Part shown: one piece after another, positions 1 to 11,425 of the stretch
Layout of the letters: every line of letters begins with the position of its first letter
Position numbering within the stretch: position 1 is the stretch's first letter
From: Solwaraspora sp. WMMD791
Lineage (GTDB): Bacteria; Actinomycetota; Actinomycetes; Mycobacteriales; Micromonosporaceae
NCBI RefSeq assembly: GCF_029581195.1
Contig: NZ_CP120737.1
Location: 3,201,001 to 3,265,000 of the forward strand
Direction: 5' to 3'
Length of the DNA stretch: 64,000 nt
Position numbers and translations under genes: made by a program
Notes under the pieces: model-generated
Told to the model about the DNA's origin: nothing
Database searches by the model: none
The model's input: only the letters and a program-made list of their open reading frames with translations

Positions 1-48
1 TCGACACCGACTCTGCCGGTGCGGTGGAGAATCCGTACCCTGTCGCTC

Positions 49-621
49 ATGGCCGTCCACCTCACCCGCATCTACACCAAGGCCGGGGACACCGGCACGA
101 CCAGGTTGAGCAACAACGAGCAGGTCGCCAAGACCGACCCACGGATCTGCGCGTACGCCGACGTCGACGAGTGCAACGCCGCCATCGGGGTGGCGCTCGC
201 CCTCGGCGGGCTCGACGAGCCGCTGCGTACGGTGCTCGGGCAGATCCAGAACGACCTGTTCGACGTCGGTGCCGATCTGGCGAACCCGATCGAGCCGGAG
301 CCGGCGTACCCGCCGCTGCGGGTGACCGAGGCGTACGTGACCCGGCTGGAAGGCTGGTGCGACGAGTACAACTCGCGGCTGGCCAAGCTCGACTCCTTCG
401 TCCTGCCTGGCGGCACCCCTGGCGCCGCGCTGTTGCACGTGGCACGGACCGTCGCTCGACGGGCCGAGCGCTCCGCGTGGGCACTGATCACTGATGAACC
501 GGAACGAACCGGCCCCCTTCCGGCAAAGTATCTCAACCGTCTCTCGGATTTGTTGTTCATCCTGGCGAGAACCGCCAACCCGGGCGGCGACGTGCTCTGG
601 GTGCCCGGCGGCGGCCGCTGA
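49..621 (+). CDS. PduO-type cob(I)alamin adenosyltransferase
   Basis: ATP:cob(I)alamin adenosyltransferase (190 aa) that transfers the adenosyl group of ATP to cob(I)alamin to make coenzyme B12 in the cytoplasm. The N-terminal phosphate-binding motif TKAGDTGTT is seen at about residues 10-18, and the family signatures RTVARRAER (about 137-145) and YLNRLSDLLF follow near the C-terminus. The ATG at 49 is preferred over an in-frame start at 19 because the protein then begins with MAVHLTRIYT, directly before the conserved motif. Length is normal for the family. It is followed 15 bp later by a VOC protein on the same strand. Its association with the atp/DUF2550 end of this region is also known from Streptomyces. 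Confidence 0.93.
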   Translation: MAVHLTRIYTKAGDTGTTRLSNNEQVAKTDPRICAYADVDECNAAIGVALALGGLDEPLRTVLGQIQNDLFDVGADLANPIEPEPAYPPLRVTEAYVTRLEGWCDEYNSRLAKLDSFVLPGGTPGAALLHVARTVARRAERSAWALITDEPERTGPLPAKYLNRLSDLLFILARTANPGGDVLWVPGGGR

Positions 622-636
622 CCCGGCGAGAAGCGC

Positions 637-1026
637 ATGCCGGGACTGCACCACGTCGAGCTGTGGGTACCCGATCTACCCGCAGCTGAACCCGGCTGGG
701 CCTGGCTGCTGGGTGAACTCGGCTGGCAGCCGTACCAGCGGTGGCCCGCCGGCCGGTCCTGGCGCTACGACGGCACCTACCTGGTGCTGGAGCAGTCTCC
801 GGCGCTGACGGCCGACATCCACGACCGGTGCGCGCCGGGGCTCAACCATCTGGCGTTCCACGCCGGGACCCGGCAGCGGGTGGATCAGCTGGTCGCGGCC
901 GCGCCGGCACACGGGTGGTCACTGTTGTTCGCCGACCGGCATCCGTACGCCGGCGGGCCCGACACCTACGCCGGCTACCTGACCGACCGGTACGGCTACG
1001 AGGTGGAGCTGGTGGCCGACCGGTGA
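637..1026 (+). CDS. VOC (glyoxalase/bleomycin-resistance fold) family protein
   Basis: Small 129-aa protein of the vicinal oxygen chelate superfamily. It opens with GLHHVELWVPDL, the typical first beta strand carrying a metal-ligand histidine, has GLNHLAFHA in the middle, and ends with a strand around YGYEVELVAD carrying the usual C-terminal glutamate. VOC proteins are metal-dependent dioxygenases, lyases or resistance proteins, and the substrate cannot be told from sequence. It starts 15 bp after the adenosyltransferase stop and probably shares its transcript. It ends 7 bp before the convergent DUF2550 gene, leaving no room for a separate terminator. Confidence 0.85.
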   Translation: MPGLHHVELWVPDLPAAEPGWAWLLGELGWQPYQRWPAGRSWRYDGTYLVLEQSPALTADIHDRCAPGLNHLAFHAGTRQRVDQLVAAAPAHGWSLLFADRHPYAGGPDTYAGYLTDRYGYEVELVADR

Positions 1027-1033
1027 GCGCCGC

Positions 1034-1471
1034 TCAGGCCGCCAGCCGGCGCGAATCCTCCCCCGGCAGGCTCGCCTCCAGCCAGGAGCTGAACCCGGTC
1101 ACCGTGGACTCGGCCATGGCGATCTCGACCGGGGCGTGATGGCTGGTGCAGCGCAGGATCACCCAGTCGTGCGGCAGGGCCAGCCGCTCCTGGCCACGTG
1201 GGCTGCGGCGGCTCTCCACGGCCAGCCCGCGGCGGGACAGCACCCGCTTGGGGCGCAGCGCGAAACTGAACAGCCGGTACCAGCGCAGCTCGTCGCCGAC
1301 GAAGCGGCCGAAGCCAGGTGACCAGCCCCGGCCGTCGACGATCGTGTTGACCCGGAAACTGAGCTTGATGGTGCCGCGTACCCGAGCCATCAGGGCACGG
1401 CGGACGATCAGCGTCAGGATCGCGACGAGCAGGACGACAACGCCGATCCCGAACCATTCGATGGTCGACAT
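1034..1471 (-). CDS. DUF2550 family membrane protein
   Basis: A 145-aa protein with one N-terminal transmembrane helix (about residues 5-25, rich in V, L and I), followed by a basic patch and a soluble domain with HDWVILRCTSHHAPVEIAM and a terminal FSSWLEASL. It matches the actinobacterial DUF2550 family, which characteristically lies just downstream of atpC, as here (13 bp gap). Function is unknown. The topology suggests a cytoplasmic domain tethered to the membrane. It is probably the last gene of the atpC transcript. Confidence 0.85.
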   Translation of the reverse strand: MSTIEWFGIGVVVLLVAILTLIVRRALMARVRGTIKLSFRVNTIVDGRGWSPGFGRFVGDELRWYRLFSFALRPKRVLSRRGLAVESRRSPRGQERLALPHDWVILRCTSHHAPVEIAMAESTVTGFSSWLEASLPGEDSRRLAA

Positions 1472-1484
1472 CGACGCCGCCCGC

Positions 1485-1775
1485 TCAGTGGCCGGACGCG
1501 GTGGCGGGGGCGGCCGGGGTGGCTTCCTCGGCGAGAATCGTCACGCCGTCGGTCGTTACCGAGAGAAACCCGCCGGCGACGTCGTAGGCGACCTGTTCGC
1601 GGCCCGGCAGCGTGATCCGCACCTGGCCGGGCTCGGCGAGCTGGCCGAGCATCGGCGCGTGACCGGGCAGTACGCCGAGCTCGCCTTCGGTGGTCCGGGC
1701 GATCACCATCTCGGCCTCGCCGGACCAGACCATCTGCTCGACGGCGACAAGTTCGACGTGCAGTTGCTTAGCCAA
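1485..1775 (-). CDS. atpC: ATP synthase F1 epsilon subunit, short form
   Basis: Epsilon subunit of F1Fo ATP synthase, part of the central stalk with gamma. The start is a TTG at 1775 preceded by AAAGGAG at good spacing; no ATG is available. The 96-aa product contains the N-terminal beta sandwich, including the family motifs [13 protein letters not shown] and the strand ending GVTILAEE. It then stops after a short Pro/Ala-rich tail. Typical bacterial epsilon subunits of about 120-140 aa carry a further two-helix C-terminal domain that inhibits ATP hydrolysis, and this is missing here. The gene is separated from atpD by an LCP gene, which is unusual. Confidence 0.95.
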   Translation of the reverse strand: MAKQLHVELVAVEQMVWSGEAEMVIARTTEGELGVLPGHAPMLGQLAEPGQVRITLPGREQVAYDVAGGFLSVTTDGVTILAEEATPAAPATASGH

Positions 1776-1860
1776 CGCGGTCTCCTTTGGTGGCGAGGTC
1801 GTCTGCGAGTCTAGTCGGGGCGGTCTCCCGTACCCGCGCCGGGTGGCCGGCCGACGACCG

Positions 1861-2991
1861 TCACTTTTCGCGATTGACCAGTTCAGGACGGGTTGCCACG
1901 AACTGGTCGAGAGTTCCGGCGCGCAGCGCCGCGAGGCAGCCGTCGGCATCGGCGGTGAACCGCTCGCCGAGATACTCGCCGTCGCCGCCGGTGACCGCGA
2001 CACCCGGCAGGTCCAGCAGGACGATCCGGTCGCCCCGGATCTGCCGCAGCCCCATCGCGAAGTCGACAAGCGACCGGCCCCGGGTGTCCACCACCACCGC
2101 CGTGCCGGCGGCGTCCAGGACCGAGGTCAACCGGCCCGGATCGGTGACCAGGTCCCGGGTGACCACCTGCTCGGCGAGTGCCCGGACCAGTTGCCGCTGG
2201 TGCCGCTGGCGGCCGTAGTCACCGTCCGGCAGGCTCTCCCGCTGCCGCACGTAGTCCAACGCCTGCCAACCGGAGAGCAACCGCTCCCCCTGCTTGTACT
2301 CGGCCTGGGGACCGACGTAGCCCGAACCGTCCGGGTTCGCCGGGCGCGGCCGGCCGTCGGGTTGCCGGTGTGCCGACCGCACGTCGGCGTCGATGCGCAT
2401 CCGTACCCCGCCGATCGCGTCGACCAGCCGCTCCAGCCCGGCGAAGTTGACGATGACCCCGGCATCGAAACGGTCGATACCAGTACGGGCGGCGACAGTC
2501 GCGGCGAGCAGCTGGAAACCGGACACCGGGTCCGGCTCCGCGCGACCCGGCACCCTGCTGCCGTACGCCATCGCCGCGTTGATCCGGTCGACGCCGCCGG
2601 GATAGTCGCTCACCCCGAACGCCGGGATGTCCACCAGCAGGTCGCGGGGCAGCGAGATCAGGTAGGCCCGGTCCAGCCCCGCCGGCACGTGCACCAGCAG
2701 TACGGTGTCCGCCCGGGGCACCCGCTGCGGCTGGTCGGTCGGCCGGTCCACGCCGACCAGCAGCAGGTTCACCGGCCCGGTCAGCGGACCGTCCAGCGCG
2801 GCCGTTTCGCCGCCGTCGCCGAACAGGTCCGCCGTGGGCACCGACGTCACGGCCCGGTCGACGACGGTCCGGCTGAGTACCACCACCGAGCCCGCCACCA
2901 TGACCAACCCGATGAGTACGGCGAGCAGCGCGAGCCGTTCCGGCCGGCTCAGCCGCGATGGGCGTGTCCGTGTCCGATCCCCCTGCGCCAT
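1861..2991 (-). CDS. LytR-CpsA-Psr (LCP) family cell-wall glycopolymer transferase
   Basis: A 376-aa LCP protein. These enzymes attach lipid-linked glycopolymers to peptidoglycan outside the membrane. A basic N-terminus is followed by one transmembrane segment (about residues 20-42) and the LCP domain (about 75-250). The domain shows the conserved pyrophosphate/metal motifs RADTVLLV (93-100) and [11 protein letters not shown] (113-123), then [15 protein letters not shown]. The ATG at 2991 is chosen because it places a normal short cytoplasmic tail before the helix; an upstream in-frame start at 3063 would overlap the terminator. It lies inside the atp cluster between atpD and atpC, behind a strong hairpin, so it probably has its own promoter and may carry atpC on its transcript. 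Confidence 0.9.
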   Translation of the reverse strand: MAQGDRTRTRPSRLSRPERLALLAVLIGLVMVAGSVVVLSRTVVDRAVTSVPTADLFGDGGETAALDGPLTGPVNLLLVGVDRPTDQPQRVPRADTVLLVHVPAGLDRAYLISLPRDLLVDIPAFGVSDYPGGVDRINAAMAYGSRVPGRAEPDPVSGFQLLAATVAARTGIDRFDAGVIVNFAGLERLVDAIGGVRMRIDADVRSAHRQPDGRPRPANPDGSGYVGPQAEYKQGERLLSGWQALDYVRQRESLPDGDYGRQRHQRQLVRALAEQVVTRDLVTDPGRLTSVLDAAGTAVVVDTRGRSLVDFAMGLRQIRGDRIVLLDLPGVAVTGGDGEYLGERFTADADGCLAALRAGTLDQFVATRPELVNREK

Positions 2992-3065
2992 CGCCCCGAC
3001 CCCCGTCCGCCGCAGAGCCGGTCGGGTACCCCTGGCCGCCAGGCGCAAACAGCGGGCTGGCAACG

Positions 3066-3104
3066 CGACGAGCGCCGCACCGGATACCGGTGCGGCGCTC
3101 GTCG
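3066..3104. terminator. Strong hairpin terminator after atpD
   Basis: Perfect 18-bp inverted repeat (3066-3083 paired with 3087-3104) around a 3-nt loop. It lies about 85 bp downstream of the atpD stop and 75 bp upstream of the LCP start. There is no long T tract, as usual in high-GC actinobacteria. It probably ends the main atpIBEFHAGD transcript. Confidence 0.8.
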
Positions 3105-3116
3105 GGGTACCGCCGT

Positions 3117-5577
<2,461 letters not shown>

Positions 5578-5588
5578 CCGGAACCGCC

Positions 5589-7235
5589 TTACTCTTTCTC
5601 GGCGTCAGCGTCGGCCACGTACCGGGTGACGCTCTCGCGCTCCTGCTCGCCCTCCAGGGCCTCGGCCGGCGCCTCGTTGATCACCCGCGCCGGGTCCTTG
5701 GACAGGAACATCTGCTTGAACTTCTCGATCGCGTCGCTGAGCGTGGCGATGATCTCGTCGTCCCAGTTGTGCGCGGCGATCGAGTCCAAGGTGCCCTTGT
5801 GCGAGTGCCGCAGGTACTCCAGGAACTCCGCCTCGAAGCGCCGGATGTCACCGACCGGGATGTCGTCGAGCTTGCCCTCGGTGCCGGCCCAGACCGAGAC
5901 GACCTGCTCCTGCACCGGGAACGGCGAGTAGTTCGCCTGCTTGAGCAGCTCGACCAGGCGGGCACCACGGTCCAGCTGGTTACGCGACGCCTTGTCCAGG
6001 TCGGACGCGAGCGCGGAGAACGCCTCCAGCTCCCGGTACTGGGCCAGGTCCAGCCGCAGCCGGCCGGCGACCTTCTTCATCGGCTTGACCTGCGCGGCGC
6101 CACCGACCCGGGAGACCGACGTACCGACGTTGATCGCCGGCCGCTGACCCTGGTTGAACAGGTCGGTCTCCAGGAAGATCTGACCGTCGGTGATCGAGAT
6201 GACGTTGGTCGGGATGAAGGCCGAGATGTCGTTGGCCTTGGTCTCGATGATCGGCAGGCCGGTCATCGAGCCGGCACCCAGCTCGTCGGAGAGCTTCGCG
6301 CACCGCTCCAGCAGCCGGGAGTGCAGGTAGAAGACGTCACCGGGGTACGCCTCACGGCCCGGCGGACGGCGCAGCAGCAGCGACACGGCCCGGTACGCCT
6401 CGGCCTGCTTGCTCAGGTCGTCGAAGACGATCAGCACGTGCTTGCCGGCGTACATCCAGTGCTGGCCGATCGACGAACCGGTGTACGGCGCGATGTACTT
6501 GAAGCCGGCCGGGTCGGAGGCGGGCGAGGCGACGATGGTGGTGTACTCCATCGCGCCGTGCTCCTCCAGCACGCCCTTGATCGAGGCGATGGTGGAGGCC
6601 TTCTGCCCGATCGCCACGTAGATGCAGCGCACCTGCTTGGTCGGGTCGCCGGATTCCCAGTTGGCCCGCTGGTTGAGGATCGTGTCCAGCGCCACGGTGG
6701 TCTTGCCGGTCTTGCGGTCGCCGATGATCAGCTGCCGCTGGCCGCGACCGATCGGGGTCATCGCGTCGATCGCCTTGATGCCGGTCTGCAGCGGCTCGTG
6801 CACCGACTGCCGGGCCATCACGTTCGGCGCCTGCAGCTCCAGCTCGCGGAAGCCGTCGTTGGCGATGTCGCCGAGGCCGTCGATCGGCTCGCCGAGCGCG
6901 CTGACCACCCGGCCGAGGAAGGCGTCGCCGACCGGTACGGAGAGCACCCGGCCGGTGCGCTTGACGCGCTGACCCTCCTCGATGCCGGTGTAGTCGCCCA
7001 GGACGACCACACCGATGTCGCGTACGTCGAGGTTCAGCGCCACGCCCAGCGTGCCGTCCTCGAACTCCAGCAGTTCGTTCGCCATCGCCGAGGGCAGGCC
7101 CTCGACGTGGGCGATGCCGTCCCCGGCGTCCGCCACGGTGCCGACCTCTTCGCGAGACAGCTCCGGCGTGTAGGAAGAGACGTAGCGTTCTAGGGCACCA
7201 CGGATCTCGTCCGACGAGATGGTCAGCTCGGCCAT
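5589..7235 (-). CDS. atpA: ATP synthase F1 alpha subunit
   Basis: Non-catalytic nucleotide-binding alpha subunit (548 aa). The Walker A motif GDRKTGKT lies at residues 172-179, followed by the conserved [14 protein letters not shown] and [12 protein letters not shown]-type segments and the arginine-finger region VSRVGGAAQ. The C-terminus is extended beyond the E. coli protein by an acidic tail, as often seen in actinobacteria. It sits between atpH (56 bp upstream) and atpG in the operon. Confidence 0.98.
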   Translation of the reverse strand: MAELTISSDEIRGALERYVSSYTPELSREEVGTVADAGDGIAHVEGLPSAMANELLEFEDGTLGVALNLDVRDIGVVVLGDYTGIEEGQRVKRTGRVLSVPVGDAFLGRVVSALGEPIDGLGDIANDGFRELELQAPNVMARQSVHEPLQTGIKAIDAMTPIGRGQRQLIIGDRKTGKTTVALDTILNQRANWESGDPTKQVRCIYVAIGQKASTIASIKGVLEEHGAMEYTTIVASPASDPAGFKYIAPYTGSSIGQHWMYAGKHVLIVFDDLSKQAEAYRAVSLLLRRPPGREAYPGDVFYLHSRLLERCAKLSDELGAGSMTGLPIIETKANDISAFIPTNVISITDGQIFLETDLFNQGQRPAINVGTSVSRVGGAAQVKPMKKVAGRLRLDLAQYRELEAFSALASDLDKASRNQLDRGARLVELLKQANYSPFPVQEQVVSVWAGTEGKLDDIPVGDIRRFEAEFLEYLRHSHKGTLDSIAAHNWDDEIIATLSDAIEKFKQMFLSKDPARVINEAPAEALEGEQERESVTRYVADADAEKE

Positions 7236-7291
7236 CCTCTGCTTCCTCTATGTCTAGTGGCCCGGATGAACCCGGAACGGCATGGACTGAT

Positions 7292-8116
7292 TCAGCGCCC
7301 GGCGAGCGCCTTACGGGTGTCGATGAGGCGGCGCCGCACGGTGCCGTCGTACAGGTCGGAGCCGATCCGTACGCTCATCCCGCCGAGTACGGCAGGGTCG
7401 ACCGTCAACTTGACGGAGACCTCCCGACCGTACATTCCGGCCAGCGTGGCGCCCAACCGCTGCTCCTCGGCATCGGTCAGCGCAGCAGCGACCGTGACGT
7501 GCGCGACCTGGCGGTCGCGTCGGGCGGCGGCCATCTCGACCAGGCGGTTCAGCCCGGCCCCGACGGAGCGGCCACCGAAGCCGCGGACGGCCTGCTCGGC
7601 CAGGCGCACCGTGGCCGGCAGCGCCTTGCCGGTGAGCAGCGTGCGGATCAGCTCGACCCGCCGGTCGGCCGGTACGGTGACGTCACCCACCACGGCACCC
7701 AGTTGCGGGTCACCGTCGATGATCTTGCCGAGGCGGAACAGCTCGTCCTCCACCTCGGCCAGCTCGCCAGCGGACTCGGCACCGGACAGCGCCGCGTCGA
7801 CGCCGAGCCGTTCGGTGGCGTCGAGCAGCTCCGACGGTGCCGACCAGCGGACCGCCACGACGGCGCTGAGCAGTTCGACACTGTCCGCGCCGGCCTTGCC
7901 GTCGAGCAGGCCGCGCAGCAGCCCGATCCGGTCGTCGGCGGGGCGGGCCGGGTCGGCCAGTGCCCGCCGCAGCCGGGGCTGACGGCGCAGCAGGTCTGCC
8001 ACGGAGAGGATCTCGTCGGCCGTGCTGGCGACCGCCGCCGGCGTGGCACCGGTGACGTAGCCGACGAGTCGGCCGGTCACCGCCGCGTAGGACTCCCGGC
8101 TGGTGGCGGACTGCAT
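7292..8116 (-). CDS. atpH: ATP synthase F1 delta subunit
   Basis: Delta subunit (274 aa), the peripheral-stalk cap that links F1 to the b subunits. The OSCP/delta-like core occupies the C-terminal two thirds, ending in the typical LGGMSVRIGSDLYDGTVRRR. The N-terminal extension makes it longer than the about 177-aa E. coli protein, which is normal for Streptomyces and Micromonosporaceae. It is not the b-delta fusion found in mycobacteria. Its ATG overlaps the atpF stop as TGATG, so translation is probably coupled. Confidence 0.95.
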   Translation of the reverse strand: MQSATSRESYAAVTGRLVGYVTGATPAAVASTADEILSVADLLRRQPRLRRALADPARPADDRIGLLRGLLDGKAGADSVELLSAVVAVRWSAPSELLDATERLGVDAALSGAESAGELAEVEDELFRLGKIIDGDPQLGAVVGDVTVPADRRVELIRTLLTGKALPATVRLAEQAVRGFGGRSVGAGLNRLVEMAAARRDRQVAHVTVAAALTDAEEQRLGATLAGMYGREVSVKLTVDPAVLGGMSVRIGSDLYDGTVRRRLIDTRKALAGR

Positions 8117-8658
8117 CAGCGGGCTCCCGTGCTTTCCAGGTCGGCCAGGAACCGCTCGACGGTGCCCTTGCGGCGGGCTTCGTCGGCGAGCGCGTCGCCG
8201 ACGATCCGACCGGCCAGGTCGACCGCGAGCGTGCCGACCTCGGCACGCAGCTCCCGGACGATGGTCTGCCGCTCGGCGGCGAGCTGCTCCTTGCCGGCCG
8301 CGATGATCCGGTCGGACTCCTCCCGCGCCTTGGCGAGGATGTCCTGTCGGATGCCCTCGGCGTCGGCCCGGGCGTCGTCGCGGATGCGGGCCGCGTCGGT
8401 GCGCGCCTCGGCCAACTGGGCCTTGTACTGCTCCAGCAGCTGGTTCGCCTCGGCCTGGGCGGCCTCGGCCCGCTTGATCCCGCCCTCGATCGCCTCGACC
8501 CGCGCCTGGTACATGGCTTCCATCCGCGGGAACACGAACTTCAGCAGGACGGCGACGAGCAGACCGAAGGCGATCAGACCGACGATGATCTCGGACAGCG
8601 GTGGGAGCAGGATGTTCCCGCCCTCTTCCGCGGCTATGTACGTGACTTCTTCGTACAT
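8116..8658 (-). CDS. atpF: ATP synthase Fo b subunit
   Basis: Membrane-anchored peripheral stalk b subunit (180 aa). One N-terminal transmembrane helix (LSEIIVGLIAFGLLVAVLLK) is followed by a long, highly charged, Ala/Glu/Arg-rich coiled coil. The ATG at 8658 is preferred to a GTG at 8664 because AAGGGAA is then correctly spaced. It acts as a dimer connecting the a subunit in the membrane with delta on F1. It lies between atpE and atpH. Confidence 0.95.
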   Translation of the reverse strand: MYEEVTYIAAEEGGNILLPPLSEIIVGLIAFGLLVAVLLKFVFPRMEAMYQARVEAIEGGIKRAEAAQAEANQLLEQYKAQLAEARTDAARIRDDARADAEGIRQDILAKAREESDRIIAAGKEQLAAERQTIVRELRAEVGTLAVDLAGRIVGDALADEARRKGTVERFLADLESTGAR

Positions 8659-8725
8659 GGACACTTCCCTTCGCCCGGACCGGCGCTCATGCTGCCGGTC
8701 ACCGAGTCAGACCGCGCCGGTCGTC

Positions 8726-8935
8726 TTAGAGTGCGAACGCGAGCACCAGACCGAGCAGGGCGAGCGCCTCGATCACGGCGAAGCCCATGAACATGTAGAC
8801 CCGGGTCAGGCCGGCGCTCTCCGGCTGGCGGGCGGTCGCCTGGATGTAGGCGGCGAACACCAGACCGACGCCGATGCCGGGGCCCAGGGCGGCGATGCCG
8901 TAGCCGATGGCGTTCAGGTTGCCGGTGATCTCCAT
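8726..8935 (-). CDS. atpE: ATP synthase Fo c subunit
   Basis: The 69-aa proteolipid of the rotating c-ring. Two transmembrane helices flank the conserved polar loop ARQPE (about residues 35-39). The proton-carrying acidic residue is Glu56 within FAVIEALAL. The Gly-rich first helix packs the ring. The gene is preceded by AGGAGGAAAA, a strong ribosome binding site consistent with the high c-subunit stoichiometry. Confidence 0.97.
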   Translation of the reverse strand: MEITGNLNAIGYGIAALGPGIGVGLVFAAYIQATARQPESAGLTRVYMFMGFAVIEALALLGLVLAFAL

Positions 8936-9046
8936 GGTTGTTTTCCTCCTGCGTTGAACGCGTGTCCATCACGCGCACGTTTAGGTGAATGTTCAGTTGT
9001 CGCCCGCGTGACGCACTGCGGACGTGTGCCGATCAGGGGGCCGGGA

Positions 9047-9847
9047 TCAGTGCGACTCGGCCAGGGAGTGCTGCAGGTAGGTCGCGCTGAGCAGGGTGAA
9101 CACGTACGCCTGGAGGATCATGATGCCGAACTCGAAGAAGGTCATCACGATCGCCATGCCCCAGCTCAGAACGGCGATGGGCTTGATGAACAGACTGTCG
9201 GCCTGGAACAGCGCCACACCACCGAGGACGAAGACCAGCAGGATCATGTGGCCCGCGAACATGTTCGCGAAGAGCCGGACTGCCAGCGTGACGGGCCGCA
9301 GGATCAGGTTCGAGACGAACTCGATCGGCACCAGGATCGGCTGCACCCACAGCGGCGCGCCGGAGACCCAGCAGGAGTGCTTGATGTAGCCGACGAAGCC
9401 CCACTTGGCGATGCCGTGCCCGATGTACATCAGCCAGCTGATCACCGCGAGCACCATCGGGAAGGCGATGTGCGACATCGGCGAGATCTGGGCGAAGGGC
9501 ACGATGCCCCAGAGGTTGTTGATCAGGATGAAGCAGAACAGCACCGTGAGGTACGGCGCGAACCGCACGCCGTCCTTGCCGATCACGTCCCGGGCGATGT
9601 TGTCGCGCACCATGCCGTACACCGACTCGGCCAGCCACTGGCCCTTGGTCGGCACCAGCTTCGGGCTGCGGTAGGTCACCAGGAAGAAGATCATCACCAG
9701 CGCGGCGGCGATCCAGAGCAGCAGCGTGATCTTGGTGAAGGCGGCCGCCCAGGCGGTGCCGTCCAGCCCCGGGATCAGGCTGCGAAAGTCGAAGGCATCC
9801 ACGCCGGGAGGGAACTCCGCGGCGAGAACGGTCGGCTGCTCAATCAA
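9047..9847 (-). CDS. atpB: ATP synthase Fo a subunit
   Basis: Proton-channel a subunit (266 aa) with five to six hydrophobic helices. The essential arginine is R191 in the conserved LAVRLFANMFAGH, and the helix context FVSNLILRPVTL is typical. The start is a TTG at 9847 with GGAGG seven bases upstream; the nearby ATG at 9854 is in another frame and runs into a stop. It lies 28 bp after the AtpZ-like gene and 111 bp before atpE. Confidence 0.96.
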   Translation of the reverse strand: MIEQPTVLAAEFPPGVDAFDFRSLIPGLDGTAWAAAFTKITLLLWIAAALVMIFFLVTYRSPKLVPTKGQWLAESVYGMVRDNIARDVIGKDGVRFAPYLTVLFCFILINNLWGIVPFAQISPMSHIAFPMVLAVISWLMYIGHGIAKWGFVGYIKHSCWVSGAPLWVQPILVPIEFVSNLILRPVTLAVRLFANMFAGHMILLVFVLGGVALFQADSLFIKPIAVLSWGMAIVMTFFEFGIMILQAYVFTLLSATYLQHSLAESH

Positions 9848-9875
9848 CGCGCATCCTCCGTCGGTCGGGCCTGGT

Positions 9876-10091
9876 TCACGCGCCCAGCTTCTTAACGGTC
9901 AGGTAGACCCCGGCCGCCGTCCCGCCGATCAGCCCGATCAGCAGCCCGACGTTGGGCAGGTCCAGCCAACGGTCGACGAGCCACCCCGCCCCGCCCCACA
10001 CAGCCATCCCGCCGAGTAGGTAGCCGAGCGCGGCGAACCCCGTGTCGGCCCCCGAGGGACCTGCGGGTTCAGAAGGTGGTTCACCGGCCAT
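9876..10091 (-). CDS. AtpZ/AtpI-like small membrane protein
   Basis: A 71-aa protein with two predicted transmembrane helices, GYLLGGMAVWGGAGWLVDRW and GLLIGLIGGTAAGVYLTV. The Asp/Arg pair in the loop (LVDRWLDLPNVG) matches the AtpZ/AtpI family of F1Fo accessory proteins. Family members have been linked to c-ring assembly or divalent cation transport. It is the first gene of the tightly spaced atpB-E-F-H-A-G-D run. Confidence 0.85.
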   Translation of the reverse strand: MAGEPPSEPAGPSGADTGFAALGYLLGGMAVWGGAGWLVDRWLDLPNVGLLIGLIGGTAAGVYLTVKKLGA

Positions 10092-10352
10092 GACGCCGGA
10101 AACATATCAGGGCAACGATGGAGGCTGTGCGTCACCCCCCGCACAACCCTCGTTGTGTGGGCGACCCGGTGGCACCTCAGATGGGAGCACACGGTACTCC
10201 TCTTCCGCGCCGGCCGGTATCCACTCCCCGCAGCACGCCTGTCACGGCGTGGCGCGAACCTGCCGATCGTACCGATATTTACGGACAAATCAGCAAAATA
10301 TCCCCGACGACGGAGGTACGTCGACCATGCTTCCTGGCCCTCGCCGCGAGCG
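10092..10352 (-). promoter_or_regulatory. Probable atp operon promoter region
   Basis: A 261-bp non-coding stretch between the AtpI-like gene and the AtpZ-like gene. It contains an unusually AT-rich patch (about 10268-10305) in otherwise GC-rich DNA. No clear -35/-10 pair was identified, so the assignment rests on position and composition only. Confidence 0.35.
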
Positions 10353-10751
10353 TCAGCGCGGGTCGATCTCGACGTACGGGATCCGGGCCCGCCACGTCCA
10401 CCACACCTGGGCGGTGATCCACGCGACAGTGCCGACGATGATCGCCACCGCGAGCATCCGCTGACCGGCCCAGTCCGACGCGGCCACCGCGAACACCGCC
10501 GCACCCAGGACCGCGAACTTCAGGCTGTACGTGAGCAGCCCCACACTGAGCACCATCCGGGGATGCACCGAGTCCGCCCAGGCCAGCGCCACCGACGACG
10601 CCACGTAGCTGACCACCACCAGCAGCACCCCGGCGGCCGCCCCTAGCGCACCCGCCGCACCGTCGAGACCGGCGCCGACGGCGGTCAGCACCGCCAGCAG
10701 CACCGCCGACACCAGCAACGGCACCGGCAGGTGCCGCAGCCGTACGGCCAT
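10353..10751 (-). CDS. ATP synthase protein I-like membrane protein (AtpI)
   Basis: A 132-aa protein with about four transmembrane helices and little soluble sequence, ending WITAQVWWTWRARIPYVEI. Its size, topology and position just upstream of atpB fit the actinobacterial AtpI family, which has weak sequence conservation. The ATG at 10751 removes a low-complexity Arg/Gly-rich extension of the longer open frame. A 261-bp gap separates it from the next gene, so the core atp operon may have its own promoter there. Confidence 0.7.
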   Translation of the reverse strand: MAVRLRHLPVPLLVSAVLLAVLTAVGAGLDGAAGALGAAAGVLLVVVSYVASSVALAWADSVHPRMVLSVGLLTYSLKFAVLGAAVFAVAASDWAGQRMLAVAIIVGTVAWITAQVWWTWRARIPYVEIDPR

Positions 10752-10807
10752 CACCGCCGCACCCCGCGGACCGGCACGTCCACTCCGATCGCCTCCGTCC
10801 GACGGGT

Positions 10808-11425
10808 TCAGGGCAGCAGCGCCACGCTGAGCGCCCCCACCGTCTCCTCGATCTCGTCGGCGACCCGGGCGAAGGTGTGGTCGCCCCGCCCCCACGGATC
10901 GTCCAGATCGTCACCAGGCTGCGGACCGGCGCCGTCGCGCACGGCGGCGACCGCCGCCACCAACGCCACACCCCGGGCGTACACCGCCTCCGGGTTCGGC
11001 GCTACGGCCGGCAGCGCCGCGACATCCACCGCCGGCAGCAGCCGACCGAACTCGCCGAGCACGAAGGTGCGGTCGGCGGCGTCCGGCCGCAGCGCCACGA
11101 CGTACTCCAGCTGGTCGGCGGTGGCGGTGAGGATCAGGTCGGCGGCGTCGATCTGGTCGGACCGCAGCTTGCGGGCGGCGAACCCGTCGGTGTCCCCGCC
11201 CCGGCCGATCACCTGCCGGGCGGCCGGCGGGTTCATCTCCTCGCCGGCGTGCCACCCGCCGGTACCGGCGCTGTGGCTGTGCAGCAGCTCCTCCACCGCC
11301 GATGCCCCGGCCGTCGGCGGCAACCGGTCGAGCCGTTCGGCGACGGCGAGCACCAGCAGGCGTTCGGCCATCGGCGACCGGCAGATGTTGCCCATGCAGA
11401 CGTGGAGAACGGTGAACGGCGGCAC
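10808..11425 (-). CDS. Low-molecular-weight protein tyrosine phosphatase family protein
   Basis: A 205-aa phosphatase. The catalytic P-loop is C10-MGNIC-R16-S near the N-terminus, and the general-acid motif DDPWGR lies at about residue 175. This family removes phosphate from tyrosine in cytoplasmic proteins, often in exopolysaccharide control; some relatives are arsenate reductases. It starts with GTG directly after the tsaC stop (TGAGTG). An insertion of about 40 residues makes it longer than the classical 150-aa enzyme. Confidence 0.88.
   Translation of the reverse strand: MPPFTVLHVCMGNICRSPMAERLLVLAVAERLDRLPPTAGASAVEELLHSHSAGTGGWHAGEEMNPPAARQVIGRGGDTDGFAARKLRSDQIDAADLILTATADQLEYVVALRPDAADRTFVLGEFGRLLPAVDVAALPAVAPNPEAVYARGVALVAAVAAVRDGAGPQPGDDLDDPWGRGDHTFARVADEIEETVGALSVALLP

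Noticed and set aside
5769-7193. Long plus-strand open frame opposite atpA (474 codons), and similar ones opposite atpD, rho, hom and others
   Set aside because: Antisense shadows caused by GC-rich third positions; composition is low-complexity Arg/Gly/Val and no protein family is recognisable.
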